A DNA stretch of 64,000 bases, from NCBI RefSeq assembly GCF_000420385.1, contig NZ_ATUV01000002.1, forward strand, positions 186,001 through 250,000, in the 5' to 3' direction. This stretch comes from Hippea alviniae EP5-r. Lineage in GTDB: Bacteria; Campylobacterota_A; Desulfurellia; Desulfurellales; Hippeaceae. Each line of letters begins with the position of its first letter. Position 1 is the stretch's first letter. Below are positions 54,582 to 64,000 of this stretch, in pieces. The notes beneath the pieces were generated by a model that did not search any database, was not told where the DNA came from, and saw only the letters and a list, made by a program, of their open reading frames with translations. Both the position numbers and the translations under genes were made by a program.

Positions 54582-55649
54582 ATGCTGTGTGTTATTAACT
54601 CACGTTTTCTAACTCAAAAGATAACAGGTTCTCAAAGGTTTGCAATTGAAATATCTAAACAATTAAAGAAAATGGATCATGATATTCTATTTGTTGCTCC
54701 AAAAAATATTTTACACAAAAATATAGCAGAAGAATTAGAAGTTAAAACCATAGGTATCAATAAGGGTCACTTATGGGAGCAGGTAGATTTACCTTTGTAC
54801 CTGAAAAGAATCGGAAGTCCTTTATTGGTAAATTTAGTAAATACTGCTCCGCTATTTTATAAAAACAAAGTAGTAACGATTCATGATATAAGTTGGAAAC
54901 ATTTTCCCTGTTCCGTTTCTAAAAAGTTTTATTCTTTTTATAACTTTTTGATACCTAAAATAGCAAAAAACTCCCTTCTTATCTTTACTGTAAGTGAGTT
55001 TTCTAAAAATGACATCTCCAAGAACTTAAATATCGATAAAGATAAGGTTGAAGTAATTTACAATGCTATTGCCTGCAAGTTTAAAAGAATAGACAGTATA
55101 AAAAAGAAAAATATAATTCTGTCTGTTGCTACTCTGCAACCATACAAAAATATGGAAGGATTAATCAAGTCCTTTATTTTACTGAAAAGTAAATATTCAG
55201 AATTCAAAAATTACAAACTTGTATTAGTTGGAGGAATTAACCAGAAGGTTTTTCGTAACACAGGCACATTAAACTTAATTGGCAATAAACAGAACATAGT
55301 ATTCACAGGTTACGTGTCTGACAATGAACTGGTAAAATGGTATAATAAAGCTAAACTTTTTGTATTGGTTTCAAAGTTTGAAGGTTTTGGCATTCCGCCG
55401 TTAGAAGCTATGGCTTGCGGAACGCCTGTTATTGTGTCCAATGTTGCAAGTTTGCCAGAAGTATGTGGAGATGCTGCATATTATGTTGATCCTTATAATG
55501 TTGAAAATATAGCTAAAGGTATGAAAACTGTTTTAGAAAATGAGTCTTTACAGAAGGAACTAATACAAAAGGGATTTAAAAGAGTCAAAATGTTTAGCTG
55601 GGAAAAATCGGCACAGAAAATTATAGGAATTTTGGAGAGATTTTCATGA
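54582..55649 (+). CDS. Family 4 glycosyltransferase, mannosyltransferase-like
   Basis: Protein of 355 residues. [23 protein letters not shown] near 97, [20 protein letters not shown] near 181, and [41 protein letters not shown] near 267 resemble WbdA/MtfB-type mannosyltransferases, in keeping with ManC. AAGGAG precedes the ATG. Confidence 0.86.
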   Translation: MLCVINSRFLTQKITGSQRFAIEISKQLKKMDHDILFVAPKNILHKNIAEELEVKTIGINKGHLWEQVDLPLYLKRIGSPLLVNLVNTAPLFYKNKVVTIHDISWKHFPCSVSKKFYSFYNFLIPKIAKNSLLIFTVSEFSKNDISKNLNIDKDKVEVIYNAIACKFKRIDSIKKKNIILSVATLQPYKNMEGLIKSFILLKSKYSEFKNYKLVLVGGINQKVFRNTGTLNLIGNKQNIVFTGYVSDNELVKWYNKAKLFVLVSKFEGFGIPPLEAMACGTPVIVSNVASLPEVCGDAAYYVDPYNVENIAKGMKTVLENESLQKELIQKGFKRVKMFSWEKSAQKIIGILERFS

Positions 55650-56764
55650 AATTTGCCCTTATTCACGACTGGCTTGTAACTTTAGCTGGAGCAGAGAAAG
55701 TTTTAGAAGCCATTTACGATATCTATCCATCGGCCATATATACTCTTGTGAAAGATGATTTAGCTTTAAAGGAAACGGCACTTGAAAAAGCTAAAATTAG
55801 AGCATCATTTATTCAGAAGTTCCCAAAATCAAAAACCAAGTATAGAAATTACCTACCTTTTTTCCCTTTAGCTATAGAGCAGTTCGATTTATCAGAGTAC
55901 GATGTGATAATCTCATCTTCTCATGCTGTAGCAAAAGGTGTTTTAACCAACTCTAATCAACTTCATATCTGTTATTGTCATACTCCCATTAGATACGCTT
56001 GGGACTTGTATCATAAGTATTTAAACGAGTCGGGTTTGTCAAAAGGAGTAAAAGGCTTTATAGCGAAACTTATCTTACACTATATAAGAATCTGGGACTT
56101 TACAACGTCCAATAGAGTAGATTATTTTGTGGCGAACTCAAATTATGTAGCAAAAAGGATAAAGAAAATCTACGGTAAGGAATCGGTTGTAATCTACCCG
56201 CCGGTTGATGTTGATAAATTTGAATTGCATACAAAGAAGGAGAATTTTTATCTAACAGCATCAAGGATGGTTCCATATAAAAAGATTGACTTGATAGTTG
56301 AAGCGTTTTCTAAAATTCCAGAAAGAAAACTTGTAGTTATTGGTGATGGCCCTGATTTAGAAAAGATTAAGAAAAAGGCAGGTAAAAATATTGAAATTTT
56401 GGGATATCAACCATTTGAAATCTTAAAGGATTATATGCAAAGGGCAAAAGCGTTTGTTTTTGCCGCAGAAGAAGATTTTGGTATAGTTCCGGTTGAAGCT
56501 CAAGCCTGCGGAACACCTGTAATTGCTTATGGTAAGGGTGGAGCAACAGAAACTGTAATAGATGGTAAAACCGGGTTATTTTTTAAAGAACAGACAGTTG
56601 AAAGTTTAGTAGAGGCTATTAAAAAGTTTGAAAAAATTGAAGAAAAGTTTGATTGTGTTAAGATAAGAAAAAATGCAGAAAGGTTTTGTAAAAGTAGATT
56701 CCAACAGGAGTTTAAAGAGTTTGTTGATAAAAAAGTAAGAGAGTTTTTTAAACGGCAGGGTTGA
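55646..56764 (+). CDS. Family 4 glycosyltransferase, WbaZ-like
   Basis: Protein of 372 residues starting [28 protein letters not shown], with CYCHTPIRYAWDLYHKYL near 110, SNYVAKRIKKIYGKESVVIYPPVDVD near 170, and EDFGIVPVEAQACGTPVIAYGKGGATETVIDG near 275. This matches the WbaZ/mannosyl- or rhamnosyltransferase group. Overlaps neighbour by four bases. Confidence 0.87.
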   Translation: MKFALIHDWLVTLAGAEKVLEAIYDIYPSAIYTLVKDDLALKETALEKAKIRASFIQKFPKSKTKYRNYLPFFPLAIEQFDLSEYDVIISSSHAVAKGVLTNSNQLHICYCHTPIRYAWDLYHKYLNESGLSKGVKGFIAKLILHYIRIWDFTTSNRVDYFVANSNYVAKRIKKIYGKESVVIYPPVDVDKFELHTKKENFYLTASRMVPYKKIDLIVEAFSKIPERKLVVIGDGPDLEKIKKKAGKNIEILGYQPFEILKDYMQRAKAFVFAAEEDFGIVPVEAQACGTPVIAYGKGGATETVIDGKTGLFFKEQTVESLVEAIKKFEKIEEKFDCVKIRKNAERFCKSRFQQEFKEFVDKKVREFFKRQG

Positions 56765-56767
56765 GAT

Positions 56768-58198
56768 ATGCCAAGAGTCAAAGAAGACTTAGTAAAGATT
56801 CTTTTGTTGCTGTTTGATTTTGCCATAAGCAGTGCTATACTAATGCTTTCTATTTTTATAAAGGGCGAACTCGGAAAATACGGCTTATTATCGATAAAAC
56901 CCAACGAAGGTGACTATTTTCTAAAAATTTGGTGGGTTTCTGTAGTATTGGTTGCTATATTTTTTATAAAAGGACTTTACTCTAAAAGGTTGCCATTCTG
57001 GAGTGAATCAAAAGAGATTTTCTCTTCTGTTTTCTTTACTGTTTTGGTATCACTTTCGCTCATATATATGCAAAAGATGTGGAATTTTCCACGATCTATT
57101 TTTATTATTTACTTCTCTTTAGCAGTGATTGTTGTCCCTATTGTTAGACATTGGTTTAAACTATTTTTGCTTAAGATTGGTCTGTACGGAAGAAGTATGC
57201 TTGTTGTAGGAGCTGGAAGTTCTGCCAAAGGTGCCGTTAGTTCTATTTTAAAACAGAAAGAATTTGGAATGACTATAATAGGTTTTTTGGATGATTTCAA
57301 AAAGGGAAATATAGAAATAGACAATAAAGAATTTAAAATAATAGGTAAAGTGAGTGATCTGGAAAGTGTTATTGACAAACTCAATGTTGATAGTGTGATG
57401 ATAGCTATGCCTTCTGTAGGTTCTGAAAAGATAGCTGACTTGGTTTCAAAAGTTCAACTGCTTGTTAGAAGGGTTTATGTTATACCAGAGCTGAAAGGCG
57501 TGGCTGTCTCTAATGTTCAGATTTACCCTTTGTTTGATGAGCAAATGTTTGTGCTAAGAGTTAACAATAATTTGATGAATCTCAAAAACAAAATATTGAA
57601 AGGGGTTTTTGATTTCACTGTATCCTTGGCTATCTTGCCAGTTTTGGCGATTACTACATTTGTATTTGGTTTCTTAATAAAAATTGATTCTAAAGGACCT
57701 GTCTTTTTTATTCAGAACAGAGTGGGCAGAAAAGGTAAGCTATTTAGGTGCATAAAATTTAGAACCATGTTTGTAAATTCAGATGAAATACTGAACAGAT
57801 ATTTGGAAGAAAATCCTAAGGTTAGAGATGAATGGAAAAGGTACAAAAAAATTAAAGGATATGATCCGAGAATAACAAGAGTAGGTAAATTTTTAAGAAA
57901 AACTTCATTGGACGAACTTCCACAGATATTTAATGTTTTGCTGGGACAAATGAGCTTGGTTGGCCCAAGGCCTTATCTTCCCAAAGAGTTAGAAGAGATG
58001 GGTAAATACAAAGGAATCATTCTTGAGTCTAAACCTGGAATAACAGGATTGTGGCAAGTATCTGGAAGAAATAAATTGTCTTTTGAAAAAAGAGTAGAAC
58101 TTGACTCTTGGTATGTTCTTAACTGGTCTTTATGGCTCGATATAGTTATTCTTATAAAAACGGTTAAAGCCGTTTTAAAAAAAGAAGGCGCCTATTGA
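56768..58198 (+). CDS. Polyprenyl glycosylphosphotransferase (WbaP/WcaJ type)
   Basis: Initiating enzyme of 476 residues that loads hexose-1-phosphate on undecaprenyl phosphate. Four N-terminal helices, a CoA-binding-like Rossmann domain (SMLVVGAGSSAKGAVSSIL near 145) and the catalytic sugar-transferase domain follow. The latter has KGPVFFIQNRVGRKGKLFRCIKFRTM near 315, KTSLDELPQIFNVLLGQMSLVGPRPYLPKE near 378 and PGITGLWQVSGRN near 425. Last gene of the polysaccharide locus. Confidence 0.94.
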   Translation: MPRVKEDLVKILLLLFDFAISSAILMLSIFIKGELGKYGLLSIKPNEGDYFLKIWWVSVVLVAIFFIKGLYSKRLPFWSESKEIFSSVFFTVLVSLSLIYMQKMWNFPRSIFIIYFSLAVIVVPIVRHWFKLFLLKIGLYGRSMLVVGAGSSAKGAVSSILKQKEFGMTIIGFLDDFKKGNIEIDNKEFKIIGKVSDLESVIDKLNVDSVMIAMPSVGSEKIADLVSKVQLLVRRVYVIPELKGVAVSNVQIYPLFDEQMFVLRVNNNLMNLKNKILKGVFDFTVSLAILPVLAITTFVFGFLIKIDSKGPVFFIQNRVGRKGKLFRCIKFRTMFVNSDEILNRYLEENPKVRDEWKRYKKIKGYDPRITRVGKFLRKTSLDELPQIFNVLLGQMSLVGPRPYLPKELEEMGKYKGIILESKPGITGLWQVSGRNKLSFEKRVELDSWYVLNWSLWLDIVILIKTVKAVLKKEGAY

Positions 58199-58569
58199 AA
58201 TATAATGGGAGTAAACAATTCAGCTTTTTAAAGTTTAATTCTCCAATTCAAAATTTTATGCTTTGCCATTAAGCGTGTGCAAATAAAAACAAACAGATAA
58301 CTAAAGATAATTTTTGTCTGTTCAACAATAAATCCAAAACTTAAACTTGCAACAAAAACTTATAACTTTTAAGATTTTTACTAACTTTATTTTTACAAAT
58401 CCTAATAATTAATTAACAAAAAAATTACATAAGACAAAAACAAAAAGAAAAAGAAAGAGTATAACATAACTATCAAAAATTAAGAAAAAAGAAAGAAAGA
58501 AGAAAGAAATAGAAGCCCCCGCTTACTAAAAGGGGGCTAAATAACCTAAAAATCGCACTCTATGCCAAT
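58199..58569. other. 370-bp gene-free gap between convergent genes
   Basis: Strongly A-rich plus strand. It includes a purine tract (58436-58512) made almost only of A and G and the terminator at 58505-58538. I see no open frame, RNA gene or promoter that stands out. Confidence 0.7.
58505..58538 (-). terminator. Terminator of the CsgG-like gene
   Basis: Stem AGCCCCC (58514-58520) with GGGGGCT (58532-58538), loop of 11 bases, followed on the minus strand by TTCTATTTCTTTCTTTC. May also stop read-through from the polysaccharide operon. Confidence 0.7.
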
Positions 58570-59304
58570 TCACTTATATCTATAATAATTCTCTGGAACA
58601 AGCTTAGAAATAGCTTTAACGGCATTATCAAGCATAACCATTATAGCCTTTTCCATTGGTGTGTTTTTATACATTTTTAAACCAACACCAAGTGGAACAC
58701 TACCTATTAAACCACCACCAAGACCACCTATCTTGAAACTTGAAGCCTTACCTTCAACCCTTGTTGAGTTTATTATTCTGCCTGTTGCAACATCAACAAG
58801 CCTTATAGTCATAGCAATGTATGCATTCTTTGTCTTTGCACCAACACCAAAAAGTCCGCCAAACAGACCACCAACTGCTCCACCCATGCCTTCTGCGTTA
58901 GGCTCAAAAGCCGTAATAGCACCGGTTACAAGTATATCGGCCCTCTCAAGATGGCCACCTTTTGGGCCCTGCTTCTTATTGAAATACTTACCTTTAGCCA
59001 TAGCAAGCTCTTTCTGAACAGCGCTGAAGGTTTCCCCTCTTTCAAGGACTATAAACCTGTTGCTTCTAACTAATGAGTCAACGAGCATATCTTTAATACC
59101 CGACCCTATACTGCCGCCACACTTAGCTGCTTTACACTTAAAACTTGCAACAGCGATGCGTGCCTTAGGCCCATTGTAGCTTGCAATCTCGTTCAGATTC
59201 TGATTTGTCGTCGAGACCTGAGTAGAAGTTGTGGCACAGCTGTAGACAAAGAGAATTAAACTAAAACTTAACAATACCAATAATACTTTAAACTTAGCTT
59301 TCAT
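58570..59304 (-). CDS. CsgG-family lipoprotein
   Basis: Lipoprotein of 244 residues. Signal peptide MKAKFKVLLVLLSFSLILFVYSCATT has a lipobox cysteine near residue 20. CsgG features: KARIAVASFKCKAAKCGGSIGSGIKDMLVDSLVRSNRFIVLERGE, the GAITAFEPNA strand, a glycine-rich GGAVGGLFGGLFGVG stretch and AYIAMTIRLVDVATGRIINSTRVEG. The start at 59304 follows GGGGGGAGG. CsgG forms outer-membrane curli pores, but no csgA/csgF is here, so a general envelope role (as in LPS- or penicillin-binding-protein activators) is as likely. Confidence 0.87.
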   Translation of the reverse strand: MKAKFKVLLVLLSFSLILFVYSCATTSTQVSTTNQNLNEIASYNGPKARIAVASFKCKAAKCGGSIGSGIKDMLVDSLVRSNRFIVLERGETFSAVQKELAMAKGKYFNKKQGPKGGHLERADILVTGAITAFEPNAEGMGGAVGGLFGGLFGVGAKTKNAYIAMTIRLVDVATGRIINSTRVEGKASSFKIGGLGGGLIGSVPLGVGLKMYKNTPMEKAIMVMLDNAVKAISKLVPENYYRYK

Positions 59305-59374
59305 AAAACAACCTCCCCCCAAAACTTAATTTATAATAATTTATCAAATAATATATTCCAAAGTCAAATAGTTA

Positions 59375-60001
59375 TTACAACTCTTTAAGTTTTTGCTCAA
59401 AAAAGTCTCTGATATCTTTTAATGAGAGCTCTTTTTTGGGTTCAAGATGTAATATATCTTCATCTTCTATATCATCAACATACAAAAGAGCTGTTGCAAA
59501 TAGTTTAAAACTTATACCTTCAAGTACTTCTTTAGAAAGCTCATAGACCTTTTTCAAACCCAATTCACTAACCAAAAAATACATATCATAATAATCTCTA
59601 AATCTTGCCCTTAAAAAGAGAGTATGAGTTTTCATAATAGCTATCTGCTCAACTGTTGCAACATTAAACGAATCAACTCTATGCGGTTTTAAAAATTCCC
59701 ATTTTGCATCAAAAAATGTTGTTTTAACACCATCAAGTAGAAGGTCTATCTGCTCATCTGACAAATTCAATACTTCAAACTTTCTAAAATAATCAGATAA
59801 ACCCAAAATCTTCAATTTACTGAACAATCCACTTTTAAATGTAAAAAAATCTAAATCTTCACTCTTTCTATGGCATAAATGAAAGGCAAGCCCACTTCCA
59901 CTAACAAGTAAATAGTCTCTTAAAATTCCAACATCTATAAGCTTTAACAAAACCTGTTTAGTTCTATCTGTTAAACACTCTAATCCCTTTAAATCTCTCA
60001 C
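59375..60001 (-). CDS. AbiEii/AbiGii-type nucleotidyltransferase toxin
   Basis: Protein of 208 residues: LLVSGSGLAFHLCHRKSEDLDFFTF near residue 30 is the GS...DxD nucleotidyltransferase motif. VATVEQIAIMKTHTLFLRARFRDYYDMYFL near 113 contains the conserved K and RDxxD of this family. Members act as type IV or abortive-infection toxins. It overlaps the upstream gene by 38 bases. Confidence 0.85.
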   Translation of the reverse strand: MRDLKGLECLTDRTKQVLLKLIDVGILRDYLLVSGSGLAFHLCHRKSEDLDFFTFKSGLFSKLKILGLSDYFRKFEVLNLSDEQIDLLLDGVKTTFFDAKWEFLKPHRVDSFNVATVEQIAIMKTHTLFLRARFRDYYDMYFLVSELGLKKVYELSKEVLEGISFKLFATALLYVDDIEDEDILHLEPKKELSLKDIRDFFEQKLKEL

Positions 60002-60296
60002 TCTTCAAACCCTTAAAATAATCAGATTCAACATCCATATTAAAAAACACGCGGGCAATCATAAGGTTGACTTTTATAAATCTTCTATCAGTTTTCATAC
60101 TTTTCTCCCAAACAGCTTTAACTCTATCTACACCAAAAATCTCAATAATCTCCTTTATATCATCAAAATCGGCATATTTTAATACATACTCGATAAGCAA
60201 ATTATCACTAAGGTTCTCATAAGTGATATCTTTACTGTAACTATAAAACAATCCTTTTCTCTTTAGCTTTTCAAACAACGCTCTCTTATCACCCAT
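59964..60296 (-). CDS. DUF6922-like protein, probable partner of the AbiEii-type toxin
   Basis: Protein of 110 residues with IEYVLKYADFDDIKEIIEIFGVDRVKAVWEKS near residue 33, a pattern I associate with DUF6922 proteins found in front of AbiEii-type genes. The start at 60296 is used because sequence before it lies inside the divergent dnaA region. No Shine-Dalgarno sequence is seen. Divergent from dnaA with 58 bp between start codons. Confidence 0.7.
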   Translation of the reverse strand: MGDKRALFEKLKRKGLFYSYSKDITYENLSDNLLIEYVLKYADFDDIKEIIEIFGVDRVKAVWEKSMKTDRRFIKVNLMIARVFFNMDVESDYFKGLKSERFKGIRVFNR

Positions 60297-60317
60297 TGTT
60301 AAAATAATATCATCTAA

Positions 60318-60346
60318 TTGATAAAAAATCACGAATTTAATATAAT
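60318..60346 (+). promoter_or_regulatory. Promoter of dnaA
   Basis: TTGATA (60318-60323), 17-bp spacer, TATAAT (60341-60346). Transcription should begin at about 60353, two bases from the dnaA ATG at 60355, so the message is probably leaderless. No ribosome site is seen. Confidence 0.7.
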
Positions 60347-60354
60347 GAGCTGCT

Positions 60355-61608
60355 ATGTGGGAGAAGGTAATAGAGAATTTAAAAAGCAAAGTAGAAACAG
60401 AAGATATTGAAAAGATATCGCTCATTGAACCAGTTAGTGTTTCACCAGTAAAAATCACACTTGCAATACCAGAAGAGAGCTTTAAAGACCTAATAAAAGT
60501 CAAATACAAAGAGCAGTTTAAAGAGAGCTTAAAAGAGACATTTGGGAAATTACCCAAGGTAGAACTTTTACTTAAAAGTCAGTTTAAAGACAATCTAAAT
60601 CCAAAGTATGGTTTTGAGAATTTTGTTGTTGGGCCGAGTAATCAATTGGCTTATGCTGCAAGCGTAGCTGTCAGTGAAAACCCTGCCAAGGCTTACAATC
60701 CGTTATTTATCTATGGCGGCGTTGGTTTAGGTAAAACCCACCTGCTGCACGCAATAGGAAACAACATTAAAAAGAACAACCCATCAGCCAAAGTGCTTTA
60801 CATATCAAGCGAAGAGTTCACAAACGAGCTTGTAAACTCAATCCAGTATAAAAAGATGAGTCAGTTCAGGGATAAATACAGAAACTTAGATTGTCTGCTT
60901 ATTGATGACATCCAATTCATCTCAAAAAAAGAGAGAACTGAAGAAGAGTTCTTTCACACATTCAACTCGCTCTATGAAAACCAGAAACAGATTGTTATAA
61001 CGAGCGATAAACCGCCAAACGACATTCCAGATATTGAAAATAGATTAAAATCCCGCTTCAGCTGGGGCCTAATCGTCGATATTCAACCGCCAGAGCTCGA
61101 GACACGCATAGCAATAATTCAAAAAAAGGCCGAGTTGTTTAATCTGAAACTACCGCCAGAAATTGTCGAGTTTATAGCACAAAATATAAGTTCAAATGTT
61201 AGAGAGATTGAAGGTGCTCTAATCAAAATCTCAGCATACAAATCAATTATGAGAAGGCCAATAACATTAAATCTCGTTAAAATGACGCTTCAAGACATAG
61301 TAATGCGAAAAGAGAAGATGCTATCAGCAGAAAATATCCAAAGAACAGTCGCAAAACACTTTAATATATCTGTCGAAGAGCTATTGTCATCAACAAGAAA
61401 GAAAGAGATTCTCTTGCCGCGTGAAGTGGCAATGTATCTAACACGAAAGATAACAAAAAATTCACTTCCTGAAATCAAAGCAAAATTTGGCGTTAAGAGT
61501 CATGCAACAATCATAAACGCCTGCAAAAAAATAGAAAAAGAGATTCAAAACAATCCACTTCTAAAAGAAAAAATAGATGAGATAGAAAAAGAGATAACAA
61601 ATGTTTAA
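60355..61608 (+). CDS. dnaA: Chromosomal replication initiator DnaA
   Basis: Protein of 417 residues, on the short side. The N-terminal DnaB/DnaA-interaction domain starts MWEKVIENLKSKV. Linker is very short. AAA+ domain: NPLFIYGGVGLGKTHLLHAIGN near 118, LLIDDIQFI near 181 and the sensor region FSWGLIVDIQPPE near 235. DNA-binding domain: KEILLPREVAMYLTRKIT and the signature SHATIINACKKIE near 380. Followed by dnaN, recF and gyrB. Confidence 0.97.
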   Translation: MWEKVIENLKSKVETEDIEKISLIEPVSVSPVKITLAIPEESFKDLIKVKYKEQFKESLKETFGKLPKVELLLKSQFKDNLNPKYGFENFVVGPSNQLAYAASVAVSENPAKAYNPLFIYGGVGLGKTHLLHAIGNNIKKNNPSAKVLYISSEEFTNELVNSIQYKKMSQFRDKYRNLDCLLIDDIQFISKKERTEEEFFHTFNSLYENQKQIVITSDKPPNDIPDIENRLKSRFSWGLIVDIQPPELETRIAIIQKKAELFNLKLPPEIVEFIAQNISSNVREIEGALIKISAYKSIMRRPITLNLVKMTLQDIVMRKEKMLSAENIQRTVAKHFNISVEELLSSTRKKEILLPREVAMYLTRKITKNSLPEIKAKFGVKSHATIINACKKIEKEIQNNPLLKEKIDEIEKEITNV

Positions 61609-61632
61609 AAACCTTTCAAAAAATCTTCAACC

Positions 61633-61776
61633 ATGTCAATAAGTAAAGAAAGAGACAGAAGAAAAAAAGATAGAAGAATAAATATTGACACAGATAAAAA
61701 GAAAGAACTTTTCAAAAGAACAACAAAAGCGGGTGATTTTGACAGAATGACAAGGGTTATTATTACAACTATCTAA
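61633..61776 (+). CDS. Possible small basic protein between dnaA and dnaN
   Basis: Open frame of 47 codons, MSISKERDRRKKDRRINIDTDKKKELFKR and TTKAGDFDRMTRVIITTI. No clear ribosome site and no family recognised. It fills the 198-bp dnaA-dnaN gap but could be chance in AT-rich DNA. Confidence 0.35.
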   Translation: MSISKERDRRKKDRRINIDTDKKKELFKRTTKAGDFDRMTRVIITTI

Positions 61777-61806
61777 AAATAAAAAAAGAGAAGGAGGGAA
61801 AGAAAA

Positions 61807-62895
61807 ATGTTAATAAACACAGCCCAGTTGAAGGAGATAACAAACAACGCCACATTATCAACAGCAAAAGAGAAAGACAGCATCCTATACAACACACTAA
61901 TCAAGATAGAAAACAAGAAACTAACAGCCATCTCAATGAACAACATAACAACACTAACACAAACAGCAGAAACAGACACAGAAGAAAACATAAGTTTTGT
62001 AATAGATACACAAAAGCTATCAGGTATCCTAAAAGAGATAAACACAGAGAACATAGAACTAAACATAAACGAGAGAACACTAACAATAAAAGCAGAAAAC
62101 TTCAAAACCACAATAAAGATTCAAGATGGCCAGATGTTTCCACAACTCCCAAAGAAAGAGTACAAACCAATAACAAAAATAGAAGCAGAAGTACTAAAAA
62201 AGCTGATAAAGGAGACAATATACTGCCCAGATAAAAACGACATATCAAGAGAATATACAGGCATCTATATAGAGTTCGAACAAGAAAAAATCAAAGCAAC
62301 AGCGACAGACCACTATAGGCTTATAAACATATCAGCTTCAAAAAGCTCAAATACAGAAGAGAGCCTAATCATAGAAAATGCAGGTGCAACGCTCATAAAC
62401 CGAATCCCACTCAACGGCGAGATAGAGATACTAAAATCAGAAGACGAGATAATGATAAAATCAGAAAACTTAAACATAACATCGAAATTGATAAACAGCG
62501 CATTTCCTGATTACAATCAGATTCTTTTAAATAAAGAGACATCAAATACAGTAGAGTTAAACAGAAGCGAGTTTAAAGACGCTATAAGGAGAAGCTCTAT
62601 TTTAAGCTCAAACAGAGAGATAACCATAGAAGTAAATTTAAATGAGAAAAAAGCCACTATAAAAGCACAGAACCAGGAAGGCGAAACAGCAGAAGATATA
62701 ATTGAAATAAACCCAAAACAGGCAGAGTCTAATCTGATAATAAAGTTAGACTCAAAATTTATACTGGATTTTCTAAACCAGACAAACTCAGAAACGGTTG
62801 ATATGATTTACAAAACCGGCGAAGATCCAATAATGTTTAAAGCAGAAGAAGACATTTACTCATACAAATACATAATGACGCCAATAATCGAGTAA
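61807..62895 (+). CDS. dnaN: DNA polymerase III sliding clamp subunit beta
   Basis: Protein of 362 residues with three clamp-like domains. SREYTGIYIEFEQEKIKATATDHYRLI near 150, FPDYNQILL near 232, SSNREITIEVN near 270 and a C-terminal YKYIMTPI are recognisable. AAGGAGGG precedes the ATG. Confidence 0.95.
   Translation: MLINTAQLKEITNNATLSTAKEKDSILYNTLIKIENKKLTAISMNNITTLTQTAETDTEENISFVIDTQKLSGILKEINTENIELNINERTLTIKAENFKTTIKIQDGQMFPQLPKKEYKPITKIEAEVLKKLIKETIYCPDKNDISREYTGIYIEFEQEKIKATATDHYRLINISASKSSNTEESLIIENAGATLINRIPLNGEIEILKSEDEIMIKSENLNITSKLINSAFPDYNQILLNKETSNTVELNRSEFKDAIRRSSILSSNREITIEVNLNEKKATIKAQNQEGETAEDIIEINPKQAESNLIIKLDSKFILDFLNQTNSETVDMIYKTGEDPIMFKAEEDIYSYKYIMTPIIE

Positions 62896-64000
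<1,105 letters not shown>

Noticed and set aside
58436-58512. Purine tract before the CsgG-like terminator as a regulatory or origin element
   Set aside because: Simple A/G bias with no repeat unit, box or hairpin beyond the terminator itself.

Overview
The window is visibly AT-rich bacterial chromosome near the replication origin. dnaA-dnaN-recF-gyrB sits at the right end, and the rpmH-rnpA-yidD-yidC-mnmE-mnmG-rsmG block lies about 54 kb to its left. The gene set (malic enzyme with PEP synthase, a YaaH/SatP-type acetate carrier, an XRE-cupin regulator, GatCA, a KamA-like radical SAM enzyme, AT-rich codons) would fit a thermophilic sulfur-reducing bacterium of the Hippea/Desulfurella type. 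That placement is inference; no rRNA is present to test it. I see no tRNA, rRNA or CRISPR array.

Layout. 1-6.2 kb: malic enzyme (cut by the window edge), a FetAB-type ABC exporter, KamA-like and MoaE-like genes, a secreted polysaccharide deacetylase, and a PIN toxin with a frame-broken antitoxin. 6.2-12.3 kb: the rpmH-to-rsmG operon, with rnpA apparently starting at ATT. 12.3-22.1 kb, minus strand: acetate carrier and its probable regulator, then ppsA-tldD-truA-gatC-gatA-hypothetical-sufT-like-glycosyltransferase-deacetylase. truA starts at ATA. Two identical 16-bp parS-like sites lie at 2619 and 9868. 22.2-58.2 kb: a large surface-polysaccharide locus with NDP-sugar synthesis (galE, manC, rmlACD, frame-broken rmlB), a decayed Fuc4NAc branch (wecF, wecD, wecE remnants), sulfate activation (cysD, cysNC and a DUF2061-APS kinase fusion), a sulfotransferase, UDP-galactopyranose mutase, Wzx, Wzy, many glycosyltransferases and a WbaP-type initiating transferase. 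Together these predict a sulfated Wzx/Wzy-dependent polysaccharide containing galactofuranose. 58.5-60.3 kb: a CsgG-like lipoprotein and an AbiEii-type nucleotidyltransferase pair. 60.35-64 kb: the dnaA cluster.

The most interesting structure is a probable invertible switch at 32975-36646. A perfect 35-bp inverted repeat (33018-33052 and 35676-35710) contains the start codon and first nine codons of two unrelated convergent genes, an ATP-grasp enzyme and a pentapeptide-repeat protein. Only the left copy has a promoter and a strong Shine-Dalgarno sequence outside the repeat. A tyrosine recombinase gene starts 43 bp beyond the right copy, and its -35 element lies inside the repeat. Inversion would exchange which protein is made.

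A second unusual theme is a family of degenerate short-period repeats (GAATTATGAATT, AATTCAAAACTC, ACTCACTACTCAC, TTGGGTATTGGG types) confined to the polysaccharide locus. Several sit in frame inside enzymes (ManC, RmlD, RmlB, CysNC, a GT2). Two in rmlD form inverted-arm elements of about 80 bp. A larger version carries a four-helix-bundle (23S IVS-type) gene between cysD and cysNC. The locus also holds two MNT/HEPN toxin-antitoxin modules in opposite gene order around galE, a (TTAC)3 tract that breaks rmlB, nested IS21/IS256 remnants and fused glycosyltransferase fragments: a fast-evolving surface locus inside otherwise compact core chromosome.
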